Source: a virus
Reading direction: 5' to 3' (one strand)
Virus record (IMG/VR): IMGVR_UViG_3300021960_000452
Coordinates: 1 to 25,755 of that record
DNA length: 25,755 nucleotides
The notes under the pieces: model-generated
Seen by the model: the letters and a program-made list of their open reading frames with translations, nothing else
The model's database searches: none
What the model was told of the DNA's origin: nothing
Shown here: piece after piece, positions 7,674 through 14,671 of the stretch
Layout: each line of letters opens with the position of its first letter
How positions within the stretch are numbered: position 1 is the stretch's first letter
Translations under genes and position numbers: made by a program

Positions 7674-8205
7674 TTGGCAACTTTTTGTAGCTGCCGTAGG
7701 AAAAGATTTCTGTGAATCAATGATTGACACATTTTCAAAACTTGAACCTGTAGATGCTACAATATTCAATCAAGTGGATGAGCATAGAAAATCTAAAGTC
7801 CGATGGATAAATGAACCACATCTTGAAGGAATTTTTTTAAGATTAATTAATGAAGCAAACGCTGTAGCCTTTAATGTAGACATTCAACAAGAAATGCGTG
7901 AGATGCAATTCACTGAATATCACGCAGATTACAGTGGAAAGTATGACTGGCATCACGATATTGATTGGCAAAATAACAAAAACTACGATAGAAAATTATC
8001 TATGGTATTGCAGTTGTCAGACCCAGATACCTATGAAGGCGGCGGGTTTGAATTCCACGAAGTTCAAACACCAAATTTTGAAGACTTTAGGAAGCAAGGG
8101 TCAGTCCTTATTTTTCCGTCTTATTTACAGCACAGGGTGACTGAGGTCACAAAAGGGATTAGATATAGCCTAGTCTCGTGGGTCAGAGGCCCAAGATGGA
8201 GGTAG
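7660..8205 (+). CDS. Fe(II)/2-oxoglutarate oxygenase, PKHD-hydroxylase-like
   Basis: This 181-residue protein has iron ligands H98-x-D100 in 'KYDWHHDIDW' and H158 in 'SYLQHRVTEV'. R168, ten residues on, is the expected 2-oxoglutarate-binding Arg, in 'KGIRYSLVSW'. The strand 'GGGFEFHEVQ' and the phrase 'GSVLIFPSYLQHRV' are typical of the PKHD-type/PiuC group, different from the P4H-like protein just upstream. All catalytic residues are present, so it should be active. The start overlaps the preceding gene by 14 bases with only a weak ribosome site, which suggests coupled translation. The last 13 residues recur exactly in a gene remnant at 10816-10854. The substrate is not known. Confidence 0.88.
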   Translation: MHRDNWQLFVAAVGKDFCESMIDTFSKLEPVDATIFNQVDEHRKSKVRWINEPHLEGIFLRLINEANAVAFNVDIQQEMREMQFTEYHADYSGKYDWHHDIDWQNNKNYDRKLSMVLQLSDPDTYEGGGFEFHEVQTPNFEDFRKQGSVLIFPSYLQHRVTEVTKGIRYSLVSWVRGPRWR

Positions 8206-8211
8206 CAGGCA

Positions 8212-10797
8212 ATGCCATATTTAGGTAGAACACCAAACACAGGCATCAGAAACAGGTTTATCTATACGGCTACAGCTAGCCAGACGACATTTAGTGGCGC
8301 TGATACAAACGGCGCGACTTTGAAATATCAAGATGCCGCCTATGTTGATGTATACCAAAACGGCGTTTTATTAGCTCCCGCAGACTATACCGCCACAAGC
8401 AAGACTTCAGTTGTTCTTGATACTGGTGCTACCGTTTCAGACACGATTGAAATTATTGTTTATGACATCGGTAGCGTTCAGGACACGGTTTCAAAAGCCA
8501 ATGGCGGTACGTTTGAAAGCAATATAACAATCAACGGAAACCTATCAATTAGCGGAACTGTTGATGGAAGAGATGTTGCCACTGATGGAACAAAGCTGGA
8601 TGGTATAGAGGCAAACGCAACAGCGGATCAAACCGCCTCTGAAATCTTAACAGCAATTAAGACGGTTGATGGAACAGGCTCTGGCTTAGATGCTGATACT
8701 GTTGACGGCATAGAGGCGTCCAGCTTCTTACAGGGTAATGAAACAATAACGCTGTCAGGAGACGTTAGCGGTTCAGGCACTACATCGATTGTGGTGACCG
8801 TTGCAGACGACAGTCATAACCATGTTATCAGTAACGTGGACGGGTTGCAGACTGCGTTGGACGCTAAAGCTCCTCTTGCATCCCCAACCTTTACTGGAAC
8901 GCCTTTAGCACCTACAGCAACATCTGGAACCAATACGACCCAAATAGCCACAACGGCATTCGTTCAAACGGCTGTTTCTGGTTTGGTTGACAGCGCTCCA
9001 ACTACACTTGACACGCTTAATGAATTAGCCGCTGCTCTGGGTGATGACGCAAACTTCAGCACAACCGTCACGAACAGCATAGCTACCAAGCTGCCTTTAG
9101 CTGGCGGTACGATGACTGGCAATATAGTCATGTCGGGCGCACAGACGGTAGATGGCAGAGATTTATCGGTTGATGGGGCAAAGCTGGATGGCATTGAGTC
9201 AGGCGCTACAGCCGATCAAACAGCCTCTGAAATATTGACCGCAATTAAGACAGTAGATGGCGCGGGTAGTGGTTTAGATGCAGATACGCTGGATGGTATA
9301 CAGGCCGCTAGCTTCTTGCAGGCCAATCAAACTATCACGCTGTCTGGCGATGCTTCTGGAAGTGGAACGACAAGCATAGTAGTCACTGTTGCTGATGATA
9401 GCCACAATCATATCATAAGCAATGTTGATGGCCTACAGACAGCGTTAGATGCTAAACTTGCCTCGTCTAGTTATACCGCCGCTGATGTTTTAACTAAGAT
9501 TAAAACTGTAGACGGTGCAGGGTCAGGTTTAGATGCTGACTTATTGGACGGGCAATCTGGTGCCTATTATCTTGATTATAATAATTTTACCAATACACCT
9601 TCTGTTTCTTCAGATGCCAATACTTTAGATGGGATTGATAGCACGCAGTTCCTTAGAAGCGATACGGCTGACACTAAGACGAGTGGTGACCTTTCATTTA
9701 GTGACAATGTGAAGGCTACTTTTGGAAATTCGGCAGATTTACAGATTTATCACGATGGGTCGAATAGTGTTATTAAAGATGCAGGAACAGGTAACCTAAA
9801 CTTTTTATCTGACCAGTTTGCGTTTAAAAATGCGGCTGGAACGGAAAATCAATTTGTTGCAGGTCAAAATGGTGCAGTAACACTTTACTATGACAACGCA
9901 GCCAAAATGGCCACAGCTAGTTACGGCGTAGACCTATCGTCATCTACTGAAGCACTCTTGCTTGCAAAAGGGACGACTGCTCAAAGACCATCAACAGCCG
10001 TTGAAGGACAGTTGAGATTTAACACAACAGAAAACCAAGTTGAAGTTTATAATGGCTTTAACTGGAGCCTAATTGGTCCACCGCCACCAAGTCCAATTCA
10101 ACGTGACAATAACACTTGGTTCTATATGGACATGAGTGACAGTTCATCAATATCAGGCAGCACCATAGTTAATAAGGCTATAGGAACATCAGCTATTTCT
10201 GATACACTACCATTGACATCATATGGTTCGTTTGGTTCTCTTGGCGGAAACAGTGTTCTGCAGTTTTCAGCAGATCGATCTGATATGACAACAAACTTCT
10301 CTGCGGCAGATCCATTTGCGCCAACTACGCACGGTATTTCTATTGGATGTCTCTTTTATCATAATCAAGGCACTACACAAAGTGGCTTAATCCACTATGG
10401 TGATACGGGAACTGATAATCATTTATTTGTTCGTATGAACTTTGAGAACGCTGGTGGTTATGTTTATGTTGGAGAAGATACAAACACTAGTGACGTTTGG
10501 ACCCAAATAGGTACAGGCAAAACAGACGGAAACTGGTATTTTTTGGTTGTTACCGTTAGTAGTTCGGGAACGCTAAAGTCTAGCTGGAACGGCGCTACAT
10601 TAACAACGCATCGCACAAATGGAACAGCACCAAGTCCAACAGACGCAAGATTTGGTTTGTGTGGAGACGCATATGGCGACAATGCATCGTCGTTTAGTTA
10701 TGCAACGGCGTTTTGGTACAAGGGCGAACTAACCCAAACACAAATCACGAACGAATATAATTGGCTTAAAAAAGTCTGGACGGGCACGAACATTTAA
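8212..10797 (+). CDS. Large fibre with lectin-like C-terminal domain
   Basis: This protein has 861 residues. The N-terminal attachment module (1 to about 95: 'MPYLGRTPNTGIRNRF', 'YQNGVLLAPADYTATS') is related to that of the fibre at 4480. The shaft holds two 104-residue modules (116-219 and 312-415) separated by common fibre-repeat text such as 'TTQIATTAFVQTAVSG' and 'LAGGTMTGNIVMSG', then a partial third near residue 425. A 'NSADLQIYHDGSNSVIKD' strand region and 'GQLRFNTTENQVEVYNG' follow, which are typical pre-tip fibre phrases. Residues from about 630 to the end look like a concanavalin/LamG-type sandwich ('GISIGCLFYHNQGTT', 'DGNWYFLVVTVSSSGTLKS') that could bind glycans. It is probably a receptor-binding fibre. 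Confidence 0.87.
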   Translation: MPYLGRTPNTGIRNRFIYTATASQTTFSGADTNGATLKYQDAAYVDVYQNGVLLAPADYTATSKTSVVLDTGATVSDTIEIIVYDIGSVQDTVSKANGGTFESNITINGNLSISGTVDGRDVATDGTKLDGIEANATADQTASEILTAIKTVDGTGSGLDADTVDGIEASSFLQGNETITLSGDVSGSGTTSIVVTVADDSHNHVISNVDGLQTALDAKAPLASPTFTGTPLAPTATSGTNTTQIATTAFVQTAVSGLVDSAPTTLDTLNELAAALGDDANFSTTVTNSIATKLPLAGGTMTGNIVMSGAQTVDGRDLSVDGAKLDGIESGATADQTASEILTAIKTVDGAGSGLDADTLDGIQAASFLQANQTITLSGDASGSGTTSIVVTVADDSHNHIISNVDGLQTALDAKLASSSYTAADVLTKIKTVDGAGSGLDADLLDGQSGAYYLDYNNFTNTPSVSSDANTLDGIDSTQFLRSDTADTKTSGDLSFSDNVKATFGNSADLQIYHDGSNSVIKDAGTGNLNFLSDQFAFKNAAGTENQFVAGQNGAVTLYYDNAAKMATASYGVDLSSSTEALLLAKGTTAQRPSTAVEGQLRFNTTENQVEVYNGFNWSLIGPPPPSPIQRDNNTWFYMDMSDSSSISGSTIVNKAIGTSAISDTLPLTSYGSFGSLGGNSVLQFSADRSDMTTNFSAADPFAPTTHGISIGCLFYHNQGTTQSGLIHYGDTGTDNHLFVRMNFENAGGYVYVGEDTNTSDVWTQIGTGKTDGNWYFLVVTVSSSGTLKSSWNGATLTTHRTNGTAPSPTDARFGLCGDAYGDNASSFSYATAFWYKGELTQTQITNEYNWLKKVWTGTNI
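8557..8868 (+). repeat. Fibre shaft module, copy B (104 codons)
   Basis: The copy runs from '[20 protein letters not shown]' to 'GLQTALDAK'. It has exactly the same length as copy C (9145-9456) and is nearly the same protein as copy A in the fibre at 4480. Third-base differences are numerous; for example the codons for '[10 protein letters not shown]' differ at many wobble positions between copies A and B. Confidence 0.85.
9145..9456 (+). repeat. Fibre shaft module, copy C (104 codons)
   Basis: This is the second copy within the fibre at 8212, from 'TVDGRDLSVDGAKLDGIESG' to 'GLQTALDAK'. A shortened fourth unit follows at about 9475-9560 ('TKIKTVDGAGSGLDADLLDG'). Confidence 0.85.
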
Positions 10798-10806
10798 TGA
10801 TTAAGG

Positions 10807-10857
10807 AAAATTACATATAGTCTCGTCTCGTGGGTAAGGGGTCCACGATGGCGATGA
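10807..10857 (+). pseudogene. 3' remnant of a second PKHD-type oxygenase gene
   Basis: In the frame ending TGA at 10855-10857, codons from 10816 read YSLVSWVRGPRWR and then stop. This is identical to the last 13 residues of the oxygenase at 7660-8205, also directly before its stop. Compared with 8165-8205 the differences between the two DNA copies are synonymous. The Ile two codons upstream also matches, then similarity fades. No start codon or catalytic residue remains and a stop lies at 10798-10800, so this is a gene fragment. It fills the otherwise empty gap between the fibre at 8212 and the adhesin at 10874. Confidence 0.85.
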
Positions 10858-10873
10858 TGTATAGGAGATAATC

Positions 10874-11596
10874 ATGGCAACTACGTTCCAACATAGGCGC
10901 GGAACAACTTCTCAGCATAGCACGTTCACGGGCGCAGTTGGCGAGATAACAGTAAACACGACAAAAGACGTGGCGGTTGTTCATGATGGCTCTACCGCTG
11001 GTGGGTTTGAGATGCTTAGAAACAACCTCTCAAATCTCTCTATCGATGGATCAAGCTCATCTGGAAACGTAATTCAATCTGATGGTGATGGAACGTATAG
11101 CTACAAGTCAATTACAGAAGGAAAAGTTCTTCAAGTTAAAAGCTATACTATGACGGGACCAGAAACATTTACGAGCACCTCATACACGCAGTCAAGTCTT
11201 GCGGTATCAATAACTCCATCATCAACATCCAGTAAGATTTTTGTGTTTGGTTTTGCCAATATTGGTTCGATTGCAATAGACGGTTGGGAAGAATTTTCTA
11301 TGCGACTGCGTAGAGGTACGACTGATTTATCTGTCGGAACGCACACTGGCAACCAGCACACAGCACAAGCTGGTGGTTTATATGCTTCTGGTCATCATTT
11401 ACACGGTGTCCAGAGCCACTCTTTCGCAGAGTTAGACTCACCAAACACAACATCAGCAATTACTTATAATATTGCGATAAGAGTAAGCACCAGTGGATAT
11501 GGAGACGTCGCTTACCTTAATAGACCAGGTAACCCGAATACGGTTTATTCTGGCAATGGTGTTTCAACGATAACTGCTATTGAATTGGCAAGTTAA
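10874..11596 (+). CDS. Adhesin/fibre-like protein with Mtd-N-like start
   Basis: This 240-residue protein begins 'MATTFQHRRGTTSQHSTFTG' and 'AVGEITVNTTKDVAVVHDG', the same attachment module as at 2278 and 3871. The later part, 'GKVLQVKSYTMTGPETF' followed by 'SLAVSITPSSTSSKIFVFG' and ending 'NGVSTITAIELAS', is a beta-sandwich pattern familiar from marine phage fibre proteins. His-rich 'GHHLHGVQSHSF' near residue 172 could bind metal. AGGAG at 10863-10867 serves the ATG. The gene lies directly after the oxygenase remnant, so in an ancestor it probably followed a complete oxygenase gene. Confidence 0.8.
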   Translation: MATTFQHRRGTTSQHSTFTGAVGEITVNTTKDVAVVHDGSTAGGFEMLRNNLSNLSIDGSSSSGNVIQSDGDGTYSYKSITEGKVLQVKSYTMTGPETFTSTSYTQSSLAVSITPSSTSSKIFVFGFANIGSIAIDGWEEFSMRLRRGTTDLSVGTHTGNQHTAQAGGLYASGHHLHGVQSHSFAELDSPNTTSAITYNIAIRVSTSGYGDVAYLNRPGNPNTVYSGNGVSTITAIELAS

Positions 11597-11606
11597 GGGA
11601 ATTGAA

Positions 11607-12017
11607 ATGGCTACAATTTTTGATGCGCTTCAAGCACTGGAAGTAAAAGAGTACACCATGCTCGGTGAGCCTTCTACTGAAGCCGAATTTTTAGAAGCAT
11701 TCAAAAAAGTTACAGGTGAAGACGCTGATGGCTACTCCATCTTGTCAAGCGACCCGAATGACTTTGGTGTTACTTGGGCTGAAATACAGGCAAAAATCAC
11801 AGAACTTACACCTTATGATGCCGTTAGAGAGCTGCGGTTAAGAAGAAATATGTTATTGCAGTCAACAGATGTGTGGGCGCTATCAGACAGGACTATGACC
11901 GCAGAGCAGACCGCTTATCGCCAAGCGTTAAGGGATTTGCCTGCTAACAGCCCAGATGCAGCACTTGATGCAAACGGAATGCTTACAGGGGTCACTTGGC
12001 CCACAAAGCCACAATAA
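11607..12017 (+). CDS. Tail-fibre assembly chaperone-like protein (second copy)
   Basis: This protein has 136 residues from the ATG at 11607, which has AAGGGA just upstream. An in-frame ATG at 11580 lies inside the previous gene and is less likely. The C-terminal half, 'AVRELRLRRNMLLQSTDVWA', then 'DRTMTAEQTAYRQALRDLP', ending 'GVTWPTKPQ', is the Phage_tail_APC pattern and matches the protein at 6567. The N-terminal half ('MATIFDALQALEVKEYTMLG') differs. It is probably the chaperone for the adhesin at 10874 or the fibre at 8212. It closes the fibre block; the 59-base gap that follows holds no clear promoter or terminator. Confidence 0.8.
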   Translation: MATIFDALQALEVKEYTMLGEPSTEAEFLEAFKKVTGEDADGYSILSSDPNDFGVTWAEIQAKITELTPYDAVRELRLRRNMLLQSTDVWALSDRTMTAEQTAYRQALRDLPANSPDAALDANGMLTGVTWPTKPQ

Positions 12018-12076
12018 GGTAAACATGATAGGCGTTTGCATGGTATAAGGGGCCTAAATTTATATGAGGTAATGAG

Positions 12077-12748
12077 ATGTCAGGAATTACAGTAGTCACC
12101 AAACCCGCAGATGAGCCATTGGGCCTGACTGAAGTAAAAGACTTCCTGCGTCTCGACGATCAAATAGATGATGGCTTCATTAGAGGTTTCATCATTGCTG
12201 CCAGAAACTTTGCAGAGAACTACACAGGCAAGGCGTTAATCACGCGCACGCTCAAGTTCTCTATCGATGGCATCTCAGAGGTTGATAGCGGCTTGTGGGA
12301 GGGAATGAAGACTGGTCCCTACATGACCTACTACCAAGACTACATTGAGCTGCCAGTGGCTCCCGCAATAGCCGTATCAAGCATCGTTTACTATGACGAC
12401 GCTGACACGCAAAGCACCTGGTCATCTTCAGCTTACTACGTTGACACGGTTAGAGACCCAGCGCGTGTGGTTTTGAGGGACGGTCAATCGTTCCCAACAA
12501 ACCTACGCAAAGCCAACGGCATGGAGATAACTTACACGGCTGGCTATGGCTCATATCCAACGGACATTCCAGAATCAATCCGCGTGGCGATGATGCAATA
12601 TATTGTGCATCTATACGAACACAGGGGTGATGATGAAGGTAGGGTTATTGAATTCCCGCCGCTCATACGGTCCCTTTTGCAACCATATAAGTCCATGAGG
12701 TTTGGGACAACGCCTTACATGGCAACCTATAAATCAGGAATAGCGTGA
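12077..12748 (+). CDS. Head-tail connector (gp6-like adaptor)
   Basis: This 223-residue protein contains 'PLGLTEVKDFLRLDDQIDDG', 'FIIAARNFAENYTGKALI', 'LPVAPAIAVSSIVYYD' and 'AGYGSYPTDIPESIRVAMMQ'. These are hallmarks of the phage gp6-like head-tail connector family, which forms the ring below the portal. Length is normal for the family. It starts the neck gene run (connector, closure, gp10-like, tail completion) that usually follows the capsid gene directly but here comes 10.7 kb later. The start ATG has GAGG upstream. The stop TGA overlaps the next ATG by one base. Confidence 0.9.
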   Translation: MSGITVVTKPADEPLGLTEVKDFLRLDDQIDDGFIRGFIIAARNFAENYTGKALITRTLKFSIDGISEVDSGLWEGMKTGPYMTYYQDYIELPVAPAIAVSSIVYYDDADTQSTWSSSAYYVDTVRDPARVVLRDGQSFPTNLRKANGMEITYTAGYGSYPTDIPESIRVAMMQYIVHLYEHRGDDEGRVIEFPPLIRSLLQPYKSMRFGTTPYMATYKSGIA

Positions 12749-13101
12749 TGGCTGTTTCGATTGGAAAGATGCGCCATAAGCTAAAGCTGCAAACGCGCAC
12801 AAGGACGGCAGATGGTGGCGGCGGTGCTGCATCAACCTGGTCTACCTCAACAAACATTTTCGGCAATATACAGCCAAGGACAGGTAGCGAACGGTTCTTT
12901 GGCGAGCAGCTAGAAGAGAGAATAAGCCACATAATCACCATAAGGCATAGGCGAGACGTTACCCACGCCAACCGCCTTGTCTATGAGTATTGGGTCCAGG
13001 GCAAGAAATACACCAGGACGTTTAATGTTCAACGCACTATCAACAGAGATAGCAGGGATAGGTTCCTTGATATTCTTTGTGAGGAAGGCGTTGCAACATG
13101 A
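12748..13101 (+). CDS. Head-tail joining / head closure protein
   Basis: This protein has 117 residues from the ATG at 12748 (TGATG with the previous stop). An in-frame GTG one codon earlier is less likely. 'IGKMRHKLKLQTRTRT', 'WSTSTNIFGNIQPRTGSERF', 'HIITIRHRRDVTHANRLVY' and 'DRFLDILCEE' follow the phage head-tail joining family (Phage_H_T_join, SPP1 gp16-like). It would close the portal channel and receive the tail. It overlaps the next gene by ATGA. Confidence 0.9.
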   Translation: MAVSIGKMRHKLKLQTRTRTADGGGGAASTWSTSTNIFGNIQPRTGSERFFGEQLEERISHIITIRHRRDVTHANRLVYEYWVQGKKYTRTFNVQRTINRDSRDRFLDILCEEGVAT

Positions 13102-13526
13102 CAGCGATAAAGACAAAAATAATAAGGAAAGAAACATATAAGAGGGTAGAGGCAAATTATCGAAGAGCACTGCAAATGGCGGTATTTCAGTCAGCGGCAA
13201 TGGTTAGAGAAACCGCTGTTCAGAGTGTCGCCTCTGGAGCAAAGTCTGGTATCACTTATGAGAAATACAACCCAAGGAGAACCCATATAGCATCAGCACC
13301 AGGTCAAGCGCCTGCTACTGATACTGGCTACCTTCTTTCAAATATTGTGCATCAGATTGATTCTGATGGTTTAGGTGCTTCAATAGAAAGCAGGGCTGAT
13401 TATTCGGCTGCATTAGAGTTTGGAACAAGTAAAATGCAAGCGAGGCCATTCTTGCATCCAGCTATTGAGGAAAACAGGCCAAAGATAAAACGCCTTATAG
13501 CAAAACTTGCGAAGGGGGCTAACTGA
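13098..13526 (+). CDS. HK97 gp10-like neck/tail completion protein
   Basis: This 142-residue protein shows the pattern of the HK97 gp10 family: 'HIASAPGQAPATDTGYLLSN', 'ADYSAALEFGTSKMQARPFL' and 'HPAIEENRPKIKRLI'. Such proteins act at the head-tail junction or in tail completion. The N-terminus is basic and helical. It overlaps both neighbours by one to four bases, as expected in a neck gene run. Rhodobacter-type gene transfer agents are not known to me to have an obvious equivalent at this point, so this is a difference from that otherwise similar gene order. Confidence 0.87.
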   Translation: MTAIKTKIIRKETYKRVEANYRRALQMAVFQSAAMVRETAVQSVASGAKSGITYEKYNPRRTHIASAPGQAPATDTGYLLSNIVHQIDSDGLGASIESRADYSAALEFGTSKMQARPFLHPAIEENRPKIKRLIAKLAKGAN

Positions 13527-13933
13527 TGGGCTTCTATTCATGGCCTTTGCAACAGGCGATATATAGTGAATTAAGCGGCGCTGGAATTACTGGCGTGAGC
13601 GGTTCTGCCGTTAGCGTTTATGATGATGTGCCAGAGGGTTCATCGTATCCCTACATAGTCATAGGCGATGAAACGTCAAACAATATATCAACAAAAGGCA
13701 AGGATGCTCACGAACACACTCTGACCATTCACGTCTGGTCTCAGTACAGAGGGCGCAAAGAGATAAAGACTATCATGCAAGATATATATTCAAATCTGCA
13801 TGATAATGATATAAGTGTTACTGGTGCTTCATTGGTAAATCTCAAACAGGAGTTTGAGACGACTTTGATTGAAACTGATGGAATTACACGGCACGGTGTC
13901 ATCCGGTTTCGGGCCGTTGTGTTTGATAGCTAA
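13526..13933 (+). CDS. Tail terminator/completion protein, DUF3168-like
   Basis: This 135-residue protein contains 'WPLQQAIYSELSGAGI', 'VYDDVPEGSSYPYIVIGDET', 'HTLTIHVWSQYRGRKEIKTI' and 'VIRFRAVVFDS'. These match the DUF3168 family, found between head-closure and major tail genes in siphoviruses and gene transfer agents. It probably caps the tail tube and joins it to the head. The start overlaps the previous stop by one base. Confidence 0.88.
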   Translation: MGFYSWPLQQAIYSELSGAGITGVSGSAVSVYDDVPEGSSYPYIVIGDETSNNISTKGKDAHEHTLTIHVWSQYRGRKEIKTIMQDIYSNLHDNDISVTGASLVNLKQEFETTLIETDGITRHGVIRFRAVVFDS

Positions 13934-13944
13934 GGAGAGAAGAC

Positions 13945-14370
13945 ATGGCGGCTCAAAAAGGCTCTGCCTTATTACTCAAAATCGGCGCTGATAATACAGC
14001 GGCGGCAAGTGCTGACACCTACACGACTGTCGGCGGTCTACGTTCAACCTCAATCACCCACAATGAGGAAGCGGTTGACGTAACAACCAAAGACTCAAGT
14101 GGTGTTCGTGAGTTGTTAGCAAACGGTGGCATTCAAACCGTTTCAATCTCTGGCTCTGGCGTCTTCACTGATGCAGCGTCAGAAACAACCCTAGAAGGTG
14201 CGTTTGCTGCTTCAGCGTTCAGCAACTACCAAGTCATCGTTCCTGACTTTGGAACGTATGAAGGCAAGTTCATGATTGCCTCGCTTGAATACGCTGGTGA
14301 GTATAATGGCGAAGTGACATATTCTGTTACGTTGGAATCAAGCGGTTCAGTAACATTCACCGCCGCATAG
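13945..14370 (+). CDS. Major tail (tube) protein, TP901-1-like
   Basis: This 141-residue protein begins 'MAAQKGSALLLKIGAD'. It contains 'TTVGGLRSTSITHNEEAVDV', 'TTKDSSGVRELLANGGIQTV' and 'VPDFGTYEGKFMIASLEYAG', and ends 'YSVTLESSGSVTFTAA'. This is the standard pattern of the TP901-1-type major tail protein family, which stacks in rings to form the tube. AAGGAGAG upstream is a strong ribosome site, fitting high expression. The position before the tail chaperones and tape measure fits. Confidence 0.94.
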   Translation: MAAQKGSALLLKIGADNTAAASADTYTTVGGLRSTSITHNEEAVDVTTKDSSGVRELLANGGIQTVSISGSGVFTDAASETTLEGAFAASAFSNYQVIVPDFGTYEGKFMIASLEYAGEYNGEVTYSVTLESSGSVTFTAA

Positions 14371-14380
14371 GCCGTGAACA

Positions 14381-14671
14381 ATGGCTTGGTCTAAAGTAAC
14401 GATCAAGACGGATAGCGGGGAGTGGGTAGCTCAACAGCAATCCACTTCCTCAAATCCTGTCTTTAGCGTGCCGTTTGTAGCGGCAATCCAAGTAGATGAT
14501 GCCTTTACCGCTAATGGCAAGGGCTTCATTTGTGTCAACTCAGTGGACTTAGCCCAACGGGGCGAAACACTATTGGTAGAAGCCAAGGAGTCTAAAAATG
14601 GTAAACAAAAAAAGAGGGGAACTGGAGATAGTTCTGGGGACCCAGAAGTGGCAATCGAGGGTGACTCTTGA
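14381..14671 (+). CDS. Small protein between tail tube and tail chaperone, unknown
   Basis: This protein has 96 residues, 'MAWSKVTIKTDSGEWVAQQQ' with later 'ICVNSVDLAQRGETLLVEA'. I do not recognise a family. The first roughly 70 residues look like a small beta domain; the last 25 are Lys- then Asp/Gly-rich and lie in a 74-base overlap with the next gene in another frame. Without this gene a 227-base hole would remain in a tightly packed operon, which supports it being real. No clear ribosome site precedes the ATG. It could be a tail accessory protein; the tail of the protein may be constrained mainly by the overlapping gene. Confidence 0.6.
   Translation: MAWSKVTIKTDSGEWVAQQQSTSSNPVFSVPFVAAIQVDDAFTANGKGFICVNSVDLAQRGETLLVEAKESKNGKQKKRGTGDSSGDPEVAIEGDS

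Noticed and set aside
2278-11596. Diversity-generating retroelement, suggested by Mtd-like fibre starts
   Set aside because: No reverse transcriptase and no template/variable repeat pair differing at adenines is visible. Only the N-terminal attachment module resembles Mtd; the variable lectin domain is absent.
12018-12076. Possible promoter before the head-tail connector (TTGCAT at 12036 and a TTTATA-like box 17 bases later)
   Set aside because: The matches to sigma-70 boxes are weak and this AT-rich gap would give such matches by chance. It is the longest gap without any gene trace, but no terminator or operator is recognisable.
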